DNA of 10,797 nt from the NCBI GenBank assembly GCA_003242495.1, contig QGUO01000085.1:1-10797 (forward strand). Direction: 5' to 3'. Position numbers and translations under genes: made by a program. Shown here one piece after another: positions 1 through 5,816 of this stretch. Each line of letters begins with the position of its first letter. The first letter of the stretch is position 1. The stretch comes from Pseudomonadota bacterium. Its GTDB lineage: Bacteria; Pseudomonadota; Gammaproteobacteria; Steroidobacterales; Steroidobacteraceae. The notes below the pieces were generated by a model. The model searched no databases. It was not told where the DNA came from and worked only from the letters and a program-made list of their open reading frames with translations.

Positions 1-269
1 CCCTGCACGGTCTCGGGCGCCGCACCGGGATTGAACGCTGCTTCCTGCAGCGAACGTTCGATGCCGTTCTCGGCGGCCTGGAAGGCGTTCTGTCGATACT
101 GGGTATTGCCGGCCATGACCAGTTCCAGGCTGGCGGTGTTCATGCCCGAGATCGCCAGCAGCGTCAGGACCAGCAGCAACAACATTCCCACCACCAGCGC
201 GGCGCCGCGCTGTGAGCGGGGAGATCGGTACGGAGCGGGTGAGCTATGCATGGATCGGTTTCTCGACAT
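1..269 (-). CDS. pilX: Type IV pilus minor pilin PilX, N-terminal part (runs off left edge)
   Basis: Only the first 89 codons are in the window. The protein begins MSRNRSMHSS, and the prepilin leader ends QRG at residues 20-22. A hydrophobic helix (about residues 23-42) follows, starting AALVVGML. After it comes LELVMAGNTQYRQNAFQAAE, which matches the PilX N-terminal pattern. There is Val rather than Glu at mature position +5; from memory this is also the case in Pseudomonas PilX. PilX is a low-abundance pilin that, with FimU, PilV, PilW and PilY1, primes assembly of the pilus at the inner membrane. The start codon shares one base with the pilW stop (TGATG), which supports both the start and translational coupling. 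The continuation and the expected pilY1 and pilE lie beyond the left edge. Confidence 0.88.
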   Translation of the reverse strand, partial: MSRNRSMHSSPAPYRSPRSQRGAALVVGMLLLLVLTLLAISGMNTASLELVMAGNTQYRQNAFQAAENGIERSLQEAAFNPGAAPETVQ

Positions 270-1264
270 CAGGTACCGAGTGCATTGCGGATCTGGATGG
301 TGCGGGACACGAGCAGACGGCGGAAGCCGTCCTCGGGCTTGTACGCGGCCGTCTTGGTGCTGGCATCGTTCAGATCCGCAGTGATGCCGTTATCCTCGTC
401 GCGTCCGCCGTACTCGTAGACCTTGTCGTCGGTGAAACCGACTTCCGGCGTCTCCGCGCGCACCAACAGCCAGATACGCACGGACACGACCTGTTCGCCG
501 GCCTGGAGCTCGTCGGGATCGACGTAGCGTCGCGCCGTGCCGTTCAAGCCGCTGGGATCGACCCCGAACTGGATCTGCATGTCTTCCACCCCGGGGATGA
601 TCTCCACGTCCTCCAGGTCCGGGCCGGCGATCAACTGGTGACGGCGCAGCGCGGGCAGCCCCACCGCATGCTCCGAGTCGCGGCTCACGTAATAGCCGTT
701 GACGATCAAGTCGTTGATCTGCCCCGCGCCTGGCGGCGGGGTGCAGGTGGAGGTATCGGATACGAGCTCGCCCGAGAGGCGGGTCGAGCAAATGCGCAGG
801 CGGCCGGTCGCCGGGCCCGACGCAGGGGTGACCGCCGCGCGCCGGATCGTCAGCGTGTCCGCGGTCTCCACCGCGCCGTTGCCGAAGGCCGCACAGGCGA
901 AGGTGTACGCGCCATCGGTGCCTTCGATGTTGTTCATGAGGTCGCTGGCGAAGGTGGCGCCGCATTTCGTCGGCGTGCCGGCCGGCGGCGGCGTCTGCCC
1001 GCCGATGGCGCCAGCGCCCTTGACCAGCCCCCAGTAGTTCGACATGCGGATGTCGGGCTCGAGCACGCTCAGCGCATAGCGCGCCGTTTCCTGCAGGCGC
1101 GCCGCAGTCTCGTTCACCTCGTACATGCCGCGACTGTCGACATATACCTTGGTCGCGCCGTAGATGAGCGCGGCGCCGATCGCGAGGGCCACCAGCAGCT
1201 CGATGAGACTCAGGCCCTGTGCGCGCGCGAACCGGCGCCGGGTTGCGTGACGCGACACGTTCAT
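269..1264 (-). CDS. pilW: Type IV pilus minor pilin PilW
   Basis: This is a 331-residue protein starting MNVSRHATRR. The prepilin peptidase site is visible as AQG17|LSLIE, with Gly at -1 and Glu22 at mature +5, followed by a hydrophobic helix to about residue 38. The C-terminal half has PilW-family features: IPGVEDMQIQFGVD (residues 223-236), VRIWLLVRAE (262-271) and RRLLVSRTIQIRN near the end. Cys101/Cys124 and Cys159/Cys174 could form disulfides. PilW is part of the minor-pilin complex that initiates pilus assembly. The reading frame stays open 67 codons further upstream, inside pilV. I chose position 1264 because it places the leader correctly and its ATG overlaps the pilV stop by 4 nt (ATGA). 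It sits third in the fimU-pilV-pilW-pilX operon. Confidence 0.93.
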   Translation of the reverse strand: MNVSRHATRRRFARAQGLSLIELLVALAIGAALIYGATKVYVDSRGMYEVNETAARLQETARYALSVLEPDIRMSNYWGLVKGAGAIGGQTPPPAGTPTKCGATFASDLMNNIEGTDGAYTFACAAFGNGAVETADTLTIRRAAVTPASGPATGRLRICSTRLSGELVSDTSTCTPPPGAGQINDLIVNGYYVSRDSEHAVGLPALRRHQLIAGPDLEDVEIIPGVEDMQIQFGVDPSGLNGTARRYVDPDELQAGEQVVSVRIWLLVRAETPEVGFTDDKVYEYGGRDEDNGITADLNDASTKTAAYKPEDGFRRLLVSRTIQIRNALGT

Positions 1265-1752
1265 AGCTCCACTTCCATCTCGTAGAACAGGTCTTCGTCC
1301 TCGCCCGGCTCTTTCCAGGACACGGTGATGGTGTAACGGCGCATTCCGATGACCGGCGTGTTTTCGTCCACATCGACGGTGCCTGCGCCGGTGGGGCCGA
1401 GCGTCTGCTCGATCTGCTCTTGCCAGTAGTAGAGGTCGTGCGCCGCCATTTCCTGGGGCGAGCAATCCTTATCCTTGCCAATGCATTTTTCCGCCGGCTC
1501 GGGCGCGGCGCCGTTGATCTCGTAGGCCGTGCCGGCGAGGGGATTGGCGCGGATGCGATCGCCGAGGTCGCTCGCCAGGTTCACCGCCTGCATGCGTGAA
1601 ATCGCGCTGCCGCTCGAGCGCAGCGTGGTGACATACAAGCTGGCGATGCCGAGCATCCCCACCCCGAGCACCACCAGCGCGACCAGCGCCTCGACCATGC
1701 TGAAGCCGCGCGCGCTTGCCGCAGCCGGGATTCGCTTCATTCGTCGTGTCAT
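1261..1752 (-). CDS. pilV: Type IV pilus minor pilin PilV
   Basis: This is a 163-residue protein. The leader MTRRMKRIPAAASARG16 is followed by mature FSMVEALVALVVLG, with Glu21 at +5. A segment AVNLASDLGDRIRANPLAG (residues 56-74) is typical of PilV, and the C-terminus contains the beta-strand sequence YTITVSW. PilV works with PilW, PilX and FimU/FimT in the initiation complex at the inner membrane and tip. The open frame extends further upstream inside fimU. The start at 1752 is preferred because the leader length is normal and ATG overlaps the fimU stop (ATGA, 4 nt). A second in-frame ATG four codons in (1740) is possible. The central region (residues 78-110) carries Cys90 and Cys97 and is rich in charged residues. 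The stop overlaps the pilW start by 4 nt. Confidence 0.93.
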   Translation of the reverse strand: MTRRMKRIPAAASARGFSMVEALVALVVLGVGMLGIASLYVTTLRSSGSAISRMQAVNLASDLGDRIRANPLAGTAYEINGAAPEPAEKCIGKDKDCSPQEMAAHDLYYWQEQIEQTLGPTGAGTVDVDENTPVIGMRRYTITVSWKEPGEDEDLFYEMEVEL

Positions 1753-2366
1753 GGACAGGCCCCCGTGCCGCCGGCGCCGTTCATGGCGGTGTTCACGTCC
1801 TCGACCGTCTTCGAGACCCGAGTCCGCCCGGTGGGGCCGATGAACACGGCGCGGGCCGTGGAGGAGGCCCCGACCTGCTGATTGCCGCGGCGGTCGCACA
1901 GCACGATGCGGCTCGTGGGAGTGGGGCCGGGGGTGGGGTTGGCGAAGCCGGTGGCAGCGTAGCTGATGATGCTGTCATTGCTGTGGACGACGAACACGCC
2001 GTCGGGGACGCGTTGCCCATCGAGGATCTCCTCGCCGGCATCACGTGCCCAGTTGTTGTTGTCGTCCCGGAAAACGATCCAGCCGGTGAAGTCGCCGCCG
2101 CTGCAGGTGGCCGCGTCGTCCTCGGGATCGTCCGCGGCGCAGATCGCAACCACCTGCTGCAGCTTGATGGCTTCCGAGCGGGCCAGCTGCACCGAGCGCA
2201 GCAGATCGTTCGCCGCGGAGGTCAGACGGTTGTTGCGCAGGAAGTCGCGCATGTTCGGTACGGCCACGGCGGCCAGCACGGCCGCCACGGCCAGCGTGAT
2301 CATGAGCTCGAGCAGTGTGAAGCCGCGCGCTGCGCGCGGCGCGAGCGGTCTGGGGGTACTTTTCAT
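1749..2366 (-). CDS. Type IV pilus minor pilin, FimU/FimT (GspH-like)
   Basis: This is a 205-residue pseudopilin-type protein. The leader MKSTPRPLAPRAARG15 is followed by FTLLELMITLAVAAVLAAVAVPNM, with Glu20 at +5. The sequence then reads NNRLTSAANDLLRSVQLARS (residues 45-64), the hallmark of GspH/FimT/FimU proteins. Later features are GWIVFRDDNNNWARDAGEEIL (95-115), common in this family, and CDRRGN (157-162), with Cys76, Cys89, Cys157 and a Cys204 near the end as disulfide candidates. It is the first gene of the minor-pilin set, and its position upstream of pilV corresponds to fimU in Pseudomonas. I cannot separate FimU from FimT on sequence alone. The frame is open further upstream, but that part reads as non-coding and the leader fixes the start. 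No strong Shine-Dalgarno is visible. A proline-rich loop PTPGPTPTS (144-152) may be lineage specific. Confidence 0.88.
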   Translation of the reverse strand: MKSTPRPLAPRAARGFTLLELMITLAVAAVLAAVAVPNMRDFLRNNRLTSAANDLLRSVQLARSEAIKLQQVVAICAADDPEDDAATCSGGDFTGWIVFRDDNNNWARDAGEEILDGQRVPDGVFVVHSNDSIISYAATGFANPTPGPTPTSRIVLCDRRGNQQVGASSTARAVFIGPTGRTRVSKTVEDVNTAMNGAGGTGACP

Positions 2367-2566
2367 GGCCGCGGAATATAGGCAGCGGCGATGACGACTG
2401 CAGCCGCTTCCGACCAGCGGCAGGGCAGGGAGGACGAGCGGCACCCTAGGGAGAGATTCTGTCAAATCGATGGGCCATACAGCGTGCCGCAAGCGCTCGG
2501 GCGGTGCACGGTGCAGGTCTAGCACGGCGCGAGGTCGCCGGCGGTGCGCATTTATGGCCGAAATGC

Positions 2567-2576
2567 CGGATATCCG
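2567..2576. repeat. Perfect 10-bp palindrome CGGATATCCG
   Basis: The sequence CGGATATCCG is self-complementary. It lies 6 nt upstream of the 7-bp hairpin at 2582-2599. It could be a dimeric regulator site or part of a repeat element. Chance occurrence is also possible. Confidence 0.35.
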
Positions 2577-2581
2577 ACCGC

Positions 2582-2599
2582 TCCGTAGTTGGCTACGGA
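2582..2599. repeat. 7-bp stem-loop, TCCGTAG-TTGG-CTACGGA
   Basis: This is a perfect 7-bp inverted repeat with a 4-nt loop. No T-run follows on either strand, so it is not an obvious intrinsic terminator. It sits in the divergent region about 215 bp upstream of the fimU-like start. It could be an operator or part of a dispersed palindromic element. Confidence 0.45.
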
Positions 2600-2661
2600 T
2601 CTAGTATGGCGCTTGGCGAGCAAAGGAATGCGCGCCGCACCCGACGGAGCTGCCGACGCCT

Positions 2662-2698
2662 GGGTGCGCTCGGGCGGTACCCCGCCCGAGTTCCACCC
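2662..2698. repeat. Extended 37-nt hairpin (9-bp core plus 5-bp base)
   Basis: The core is CTCGGGCGG (2669-2677), loop TACC, then CCGCCCGAG (2682-2690), all perfectly paired. A G-T wobble and a small internal loop follow. A further 5-bp stem then forms from GGGTG (2662-2666) and CACCC (2694-2698). No T-tract follows, so it does not look like an intrinsic terminator. Its size and position in a non-coding stretch suit a REP-like repetitive extragenic palindrome. That cannot be confirmed from one copy. Confidence 0.5.
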
Positions 2699-2737
2699 CG
2701 GGGGAAAGCCATGGACGGCCTTCTTCCGGGGATCCGG

Positions 2738-2751
2738 CGGCATCGATGCCG
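2738..2751. repeat. Perfect 14-bp palindrome CGGCATCGATGCCG
   Basis: This is a fully self-complementary 14-mer with no spacer. Just downstream, GCCGA-GGCA-TCGGC (2764-2777) forms another small stem. Such sites often bind dimeric regulators. With no known consensus matched, the role is open. Confidence 0.4.
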
Positions 2752-2842
2752 ACCTCACGGGCTGCCGAGGCATCGGCCGCACGGCGCCGGATGGCCGGGT
2801 ATGGTCGCGCGCCGGATACACCCACGGGCGTTCGCCACGACT

Positions 2843-2872
2843 TTGCCAGCGCAACCCCCCCTGGTGCAGTAT
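2843..2872 (+). promoter_or_regulatory. Weak sigma70-like promoter candidate for the oxygenase gene
   Basis: TTGCCA (2843-2848) is followed after 18 nt by CAGTAT (2867-2872). The -35 is a good match to TTGACA, while the -10 matches TATAAT at only three positions. Transcription would begin near 2879 and leave a leader of about 65 nt before the ATG at 2944. This is inference from motif matching only. Confidence 0.27.
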
Positions 2873-2930
2873 CGGCCTGCGGCGCCGTGCCCATCCGGCC
2901 GGCGCACACGCGCACCCATATAACGAGAGC

Positions 2931-2936
2931 AGAGGG
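2931..2936 (+). promoter_or_regulatory. Ribosome-binding site that sets the oxygenase start
   Basis: AGAGGG lies 7 nt before the ATG at 2944. The frame is open back to 2746 with another ATG there. The upstream part reads like non-coding sequence and would cover the predicted promoter, so this site decides for 2944. Confidence 0.6.
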
Positions 2937-2943
2937 CGGTCGC

Positions 2944-4428
2944 ATGGCAGATTCACCAGGGGGAATGTCTCGAGATCCACGCCGTGGCTTTGCCGGCCCC
3001 TTGCGCTTCGAGGCCAACATCGAGGACTGCGAGGTGGTGGGCAAGATTCCCGAGGAGCTCGACGGCGCGTTCTATCGCGTGGGCGCGGAATGGAACCGCC
3101 CGCCCATGTTCGCCGATGACGGCATCCTCAACGCGGACGGTTACGTCAGCATGTTCCGTTTCCGCCGGGGCAAGGTGGACTACCGCGGCAAGTGGGTGAA
3201 GACCGAGCGCTTCCTCAAGGAGCGCGCGGCCGGTCGTGCGCTCTACGGCTACTACCGCAATCCGTACACCGACGACCCGAGCGTGCGCGATCCCGACAAT
3301 CCCGCCGCACGCACGGTGTCCAACACCGCCACGCTGGTACATGCCGGCAAACTGTTCACCCTGAAGGAAGACGGGCTGCCGTATCGCATCGATCCGGTCA
3401 CGCTCGACACGCATGGCACCTGGGATTTCGAGGGCGGCTGGAAAAGCCAGACGTTCACCGCGCATCCCAAGATCGACCCGCTCACCGGCGAGATGGTGGC
3501 GTTCGGTTACGAGGCGACCGGTCTGGCCAGCGACGACCTGTGGATCTATACCATCGACCCGTCCGGGCGAGTACGCAACGAAATCCGCATCAAGGTCCCG
3601 TACGTGAGCGTGGTGCACGACATGGCGCTCACGCATCGGCACGTGGTGCTGCCCTTCGGCGGGTACGTCACCAGCCTGGAGCGTCTCGAGGCGGGCAAGA
3701 TCCACTGGGGCTGGGATGCCAGCAAGCCGAGCTACATCGGCGTGCTGCCACGGGAGGGTTCCGCCAAGGACGTGCGCTGGTTCAAGGGGCCGGAGCGTTG
3801 CATGATGCACACGTTCAATGCCTACTCCGAGGGCAACAAGGTCATCCTGTACGCGCCGTTCTACGATTCGAACTTTTTTCCCTTTTTTCCGCCGGTCGAC
3901 GGCTCGCCGTGGCAGCCCGAGAAGGCACGCGCCTTCATCCGCAAGATCACGCTGGACCTGGACTCGCCCAGCGACCATTACCAGGAGGAGATCCTCTGGC
4001 CCATGGAGGTCTCGGATCTCGGCAAGGTCGACCCGCGCGTGCTGACGCTCGATTCACGTTATCTGTACACCGGCTACTTCGATCCCGAGCGCCCCTTCGA
4101 TCGCGATCTGATCGTGGGCACGCCGCCGGCGCGGGTCACCAACTGTTATGGACGCTTCGACGTGAAGACCGGCAAGATCGACACGTACTTTGCGGGGCCG
4201 GTGCACAGCCTGCAGGAATGCACGTTCATTCCGGTCGGACGAGGCGAGGAGGGCAGGGGCTATCTCATCGGGGTGGCCTCGAATCTCGCCGAATTGCGCT
4301 CCGAGCTGGTGATCGCCGATGCGCAGCGACTGGCCGAGGGGGATATCGCGCGGGTCTTGTTGCCCTTCCGAATCAGCGCCCAGGTACACGGCATGTGGGC
4401 CGAAGCCAGTGAGCTCGACCTGAGCTGA
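2944..4428 (+). CDS. Carotenoid oxygenase (RPE65/CCD) family protein, lignostilbene-dioxygenase-like
   Basis: This is a 494-residue protein of PF03055, the Fe(II)-dependent, O2-using enzymes that cleave C=C bonds in apocarotenoids or stilbenoids. Four candidate iron-ligand histidines appear in the expected order: His174 (FTAHPKIDP), His225 (VVHDMALT), His289 (MMHTFNAY) and His482 (QVHGMW). Probable second-shell glutamates are Glu142 (LKEDGLPY), Glu425 and Glu454. The conserved FPFFP motif is at residues 312-316. Tyr104 in YYRNP and Lys141 in LKEDG are 37 residues apart. They look equivalent to the Tyr/Lys pair that binds the phenol hydroxyl in lignostilbene dioxygenases. I therefore favour a phenolic or stilbenoid substrate, but a carotenoid substrate is possible. 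There is no signal peptide, so it should be cytoplasmic. The gene stands alone, divergent from the pilin operon and 207 bp from the next gene. Two T6 runs occur at 3874-3888. Confidence 0.9.
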   Translation: MADSPGGMSRDPRRGFAGPLRFEANIEDCEVVGKIPEELDGAFYRVGAEWNRPPMFADDGILNADGYVSMFRFRRGKVDYRGKWVKTERFLKERAAGRALYGYYRNPYTDDPSVRDPDNPAARTVSNTATLVHAGKLFTLKEDGLPYRIDPVTLDTHGTWDFEGGWKSQTFTAHPKIDPLTGEMVAFGYEATGLASDDLWIYTIDPSGRVRNEIRIKVPYVSVVHDMALTHRHVVLPFGGYVTSLERLEAGKIHWGWDASKPSYIGVLPREGSAKDVRWFKGPERCMMHTFNAYSEGNKVILYAPFYDSNFFPFFPPVDGSPWQPEKARAFIRKITLDLDSPSDHYQEEILWPMEVSDLGKVDPRVLTLDSRYLYTGYFDPERPFDRDLIVGTPPARVTNCYGRFDVKTGKIDTYFAGPVHSLQECTFIPVGRGEEGRGYLIGVASNLAELRSELVIADAQRLAEGDIARVLLPFRISAQVHGMWAEASELDLS

Positions 4429-4576
4429 GCGCGGTGCCTGGCGCGTTCGGCGCCGCTGACGTCGCATCGCTGACTCACGTGCCGGCCTGCACGCGCAGGG
4501 GGGCGGCCGCGGCCGTCCGGTGCGTCGTCGGAATGCGCGCACCGGCCCGCTGCCGGGGCCGTCCGCGGGGCCTTGC

Positions 4577-4604
4577 GGAACCTCGGCGCGCACGCTGCAT
4601 TGAA
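4577..4604 (+). promoter_or_regulatory. Candidate ECF-sigma promoter of the three-gene cassette
   Basis: GGAACCT (4577-4583) is followed after 16 nt by TTGAA (4600-4604). Read as GGAAC-N16-CATT it also resembles the GGAAC-N16/17-CGTT pattern of general-stress ECF promoters. The -35 element is close to the RpoE consensus GGAACTT. The -10 is less certain. A start near 4610 would leave a short leader carrying the Shine-Dalgarno at 4624. The rest of the 4429-4635 gap is GC-rich without other clear signals, and no T-tailed terminator follows the oxygenase gene. Confidence 0.28.
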
Positions 4605-4623
4605 TTCTCAATCGATGCAGCCG

Positions 4624-4631
4624 AAGGTGAG
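4624..4631 (+). promoter_or_regulatory. Ribosome-binding site deciding the start of the repeat protein
   Basis: AAGGTGAG ends 4 nt before the ATG at 4636. The alternative in-frame starts TTG 4573 and ATG 4615 have no comparable site. TTG 4573 would also overlap the predicted -35 element. Confidence 0.5.
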
Positions 4632-4635
4632 CGCG

Positions 4636-5394
4636 ATGGAACCCCCACAGGATCCGACGACATCGGGGCCCTCGTCCGACTGGGGCCGGACCGGCGACAC
4701 CCCACCCCCGTCGCGGTCGGCCCAGCGGACACGGGAAGGCACCGGGCACAAGGAGCGCACGCGCGAGGCCGGCAGGGAGCAGAAGCAGGGGGCGCGCGAG
4801 GCGGGCAGCGAGCCGATGGAGCGCACGCGCGAGGCGGTCGGCGAACGCGTCGAACGGGCGCGTGAGACGGGCGGTGAGCACATGGAGCGGGCGCGCGAAT
4901 TCGGCAAGGAACGGCTGGAAGCCGGCAAGTCGGCGGCCTCCGAACGGACGTCGGCGCTGGCCGGCGCCATCGGCGAGGCTGGTGCGGAGCTCGGACGCCA
5001 GGGCGAGCAGCGGCTCGGCACCTACGCGGCCGACCTGGCCGCCACGCTCGACAGGCTCGCGGGCAAATTGCGCCATCGCAGCGTGGATGATTTTACCACC
5101 GAGGTCCAGGAGCTGGCGCGACGCAATCCAGCCCTGTTTCTGGCCGGCAGCGTCGGCATCGGTTTCGCGGTGGCCCGCCTGCTCAAGGCGTCGGCGTCCC
5201 GCGCGCACGATGCGGATACCCGCGAGGCGCAGCTCGGCGGACGCGGCACCCTCTCCGAGGGGCGTGAGGAGCCGCATGACGTGGGCACCGGGACCGAGAC
5301 CACAGGGCTCAGCCCGTCCGCGTTCGCGCAGCCCGACGGTCCGCAGACCGCCACGCTCGAGTCGCCCGGTAGCAGTCCAACACAGGAGCGCTGA
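4636..5394 (+). CDS. 11-residue-repeat amphipathic protein with C-terminal membrane segment (stress/'nutrient deprivation-induced'-like)
   Basis: This is a 252-residue protein. A Pro/Ser-rich N-terminus (1-30) leads into six contiguous 11-residue units at residues 38-103, roughly x-M/V-E-R-A/T-R-E-x-G-x-E (for example PMERTREAVGE, RVERARETGGE, HMERAREFGKE). These form a highly charged helical array resembling group-3 LEA or apolipoprotein undecads. A second helical region (104-160) follows. Then comes ARRNPALFLAGSVGIGFAVARLLKAS (161-186), a glycine-containing membrane segment like those of DUF883/YqjD and 'nutrient deprivation-induced' proteins. The tail (187-252) is low-complexity, rich in Gly, Ser, Thr and acidic residues. 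It likely sits on the inner membrane with the repeat array outside the bilayer. It is first in a cassette with the two genes that follow, and its stop is 2 nt from the next ATG. The exact function is unknown. Confidence 0.8.
   Translation: MEPPQDPTTSGPSSDWGRTGDTPPPSRSAQRTREGTGHKERTREAGREQKQGAREAGSEPMERTREAVGERVERARETGGEHMERAREFGKERLEAGKSAASERTSALAGAIGEAGAELGRQGEQRLGTYAADLAATLDRLAGKLRHRSVDDFTTEVQELARRNPALFLAGSVGIGFAVARLLKASASRAHDADTREAQLGGRGTLSEGREEPHDVGTGTETTGLSPSAFAQPDGPQTATLESPGSSPTQER
4747..4944 (+). repeat. Six tandem 33-bp in-frame repeats (11-residue units)
   Basis: Exactly 198 bp encode residues 38-103 of the repeat protein as 6 x 11 residues. Units 1-5 share a RE/GxE-type core, and unit 6 (RLEAGKSAASE) is diverged. 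A seventh, degenerate unit (QRTREGTG) lies just upstream with a one-residue shift. The coding repeats are imperfect at DNA level, consistent with old duplication and selection on helix pattern. Confidence 0.75.
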
Positions 5395-5396
5395 CC

Positions 5397-5816
5397 ATGG
5401 CCGCCCAACCCGACTTCCGCGGACCGACGCCCGCTTACGAGGACAGTTTCGGCGGGCTGATCAGCCGTCTGCTGCATGATGTGACGTCGTTGATGCGCAA
5501 CGAAATGGCGCTGGCGCGCATGGAGCTCAGTGAAGCGGCGGCCGGGACCAAGCGCGGCGTGGCAGGTGTGGCCGCCGGCGGTGCCATCGCGTTCGCCGGA
5601 TTCCTGGCGCTGCTCGCCTCGGCCATCCTGGCGCTCGCTCAGGTGATGGAACCCTGGCTGGCGGCGCTCATCGTCGGTGCCGTGGTCACCATCGTCGGGC
5701 TGATCATGCTCATGGCGGCGCGCAAGAACCTTTCGGCGGATGCGTTCCGGATGGAACGCACGCAGCGCGGATTGCGCAAAGATGCGCATATCGCCATGGC
5801 GAGGAGAAGGCTATGA
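5397..5816 (+). CDS. Phage_holin_3_6 / YqjE-like two-helix membrane protein (PF07332)
   Basis: This is a 139-residue protein. An N-terminal amphipathic helix (about residues 18-50, SFGGLISRLLHDVTSLMRNEMALARMELSEA) precedes two transmembrane helices, about 54-82 and 87-107. A basic C-terminal tail ends in ARRRL. This is the usual architecture of PF07332 (formerly DUF1469), named after holins but mostly found in non-phage, YqjE-like clusters. A holin role is not indicated because no endolysin or phage gene is nearby. The AGGAG at 5384-5388 is 8 nt before the ATG. The stop overlaps the next start by 4 nt (ATGA). Membership between a YqjD-like and a DUF3618 protein suggests an inner-membrane complex in the stress response, which is inference. 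Confidence 0.85.
   Translation: MAAQPDFRGPTPAYEDSFGGLISRLLHDVTSLMRNEMALARMELSEAAAGTKRGVAGVAAGGAIAFAGFLALLASAILALAQVMEPWLAALIVGAVVTIVGLIMLMAARKNLSADAFRMERTQRGLRKDAHIAMARRRL

Larger units (their letters stand above)
2367..2943. other. Divergent intergenic region, dyad-rich, no convincing gene
   Basis: These 577 bp separate the minor-pilin operon (leftward) from the carotenoid-oxygenase gene (rightward), so they should hold both promoters. Open frames exist on both strands (for example 2504-2923 plus and 2552-2980 minus). Their translations are rich in Arg, Pro, Gly and Cys, match no family I know and lack ribosome-binding sites. The middle holds several perfect inverted repeats, listed separately. 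One candidate plus-strand promoter lies at 2843-2872. No good promoter was found for the pilin operon. Confidence 0.6.

Noticed and set aside
212..1285. Long plus-strand open frame of 357 codons opposite pilW
   Set aside because: It lies wholly antisense to pilW, which has a clear prepilin leader and family motifs. The translation is Arg/Ala/Gly/Asp-rich and matches no family.
2460..2465. Perfect TTGACA (minus strand) as a -35 for the pilin operon
   Set aside because: At 16-18 nt spacing there is only GC-rich sequence. The nearest TAGGGT is 11 nt away, too close.
2473..2490. Sigma54-like GGCACG...GGC upstream of the fimU-like gene (minus strand)
   Set aside because: The -12 GC is displaced by one base from the required spacing and the TT before it is missing.
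2919..2924. TATAAC as a -10 for the oxygenase gene
   Set aside because: No -35 at 16-18 nt, and the transcript would begin at the ribosome-binding site itself.
2504..2980. Overlapping open frames on both strands in the divergent intergenic region
   Set aside because: No family match, no ribosome-binding site, and sequence dominated by hairpins. The frames look like GC-driven openness.
2953..3978. Minus-strand open frame of 341 codons opposite the oxygenase gene
   Set aside because: It is a mirror of third-position GC bias in a gene with four conserved iron ligands. It has no domain and no ribosome-binding site.
4440..4515. Small GC hairpin (GGCGC/GCGCC) and 12-bp CGGCCG repeat palindrome after the oxygenase gene as a terminator
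   Set aside because: No T-tract follows, and such short GC dyads are expected by chance in this composition.
5397..5816. Phage holin and lysis module
   Set aside because: The family name includes 'holin', but no endolysin, spanin or other phage gene is nearby. The neighbours are typical of YqjE-like bacterial clusters.
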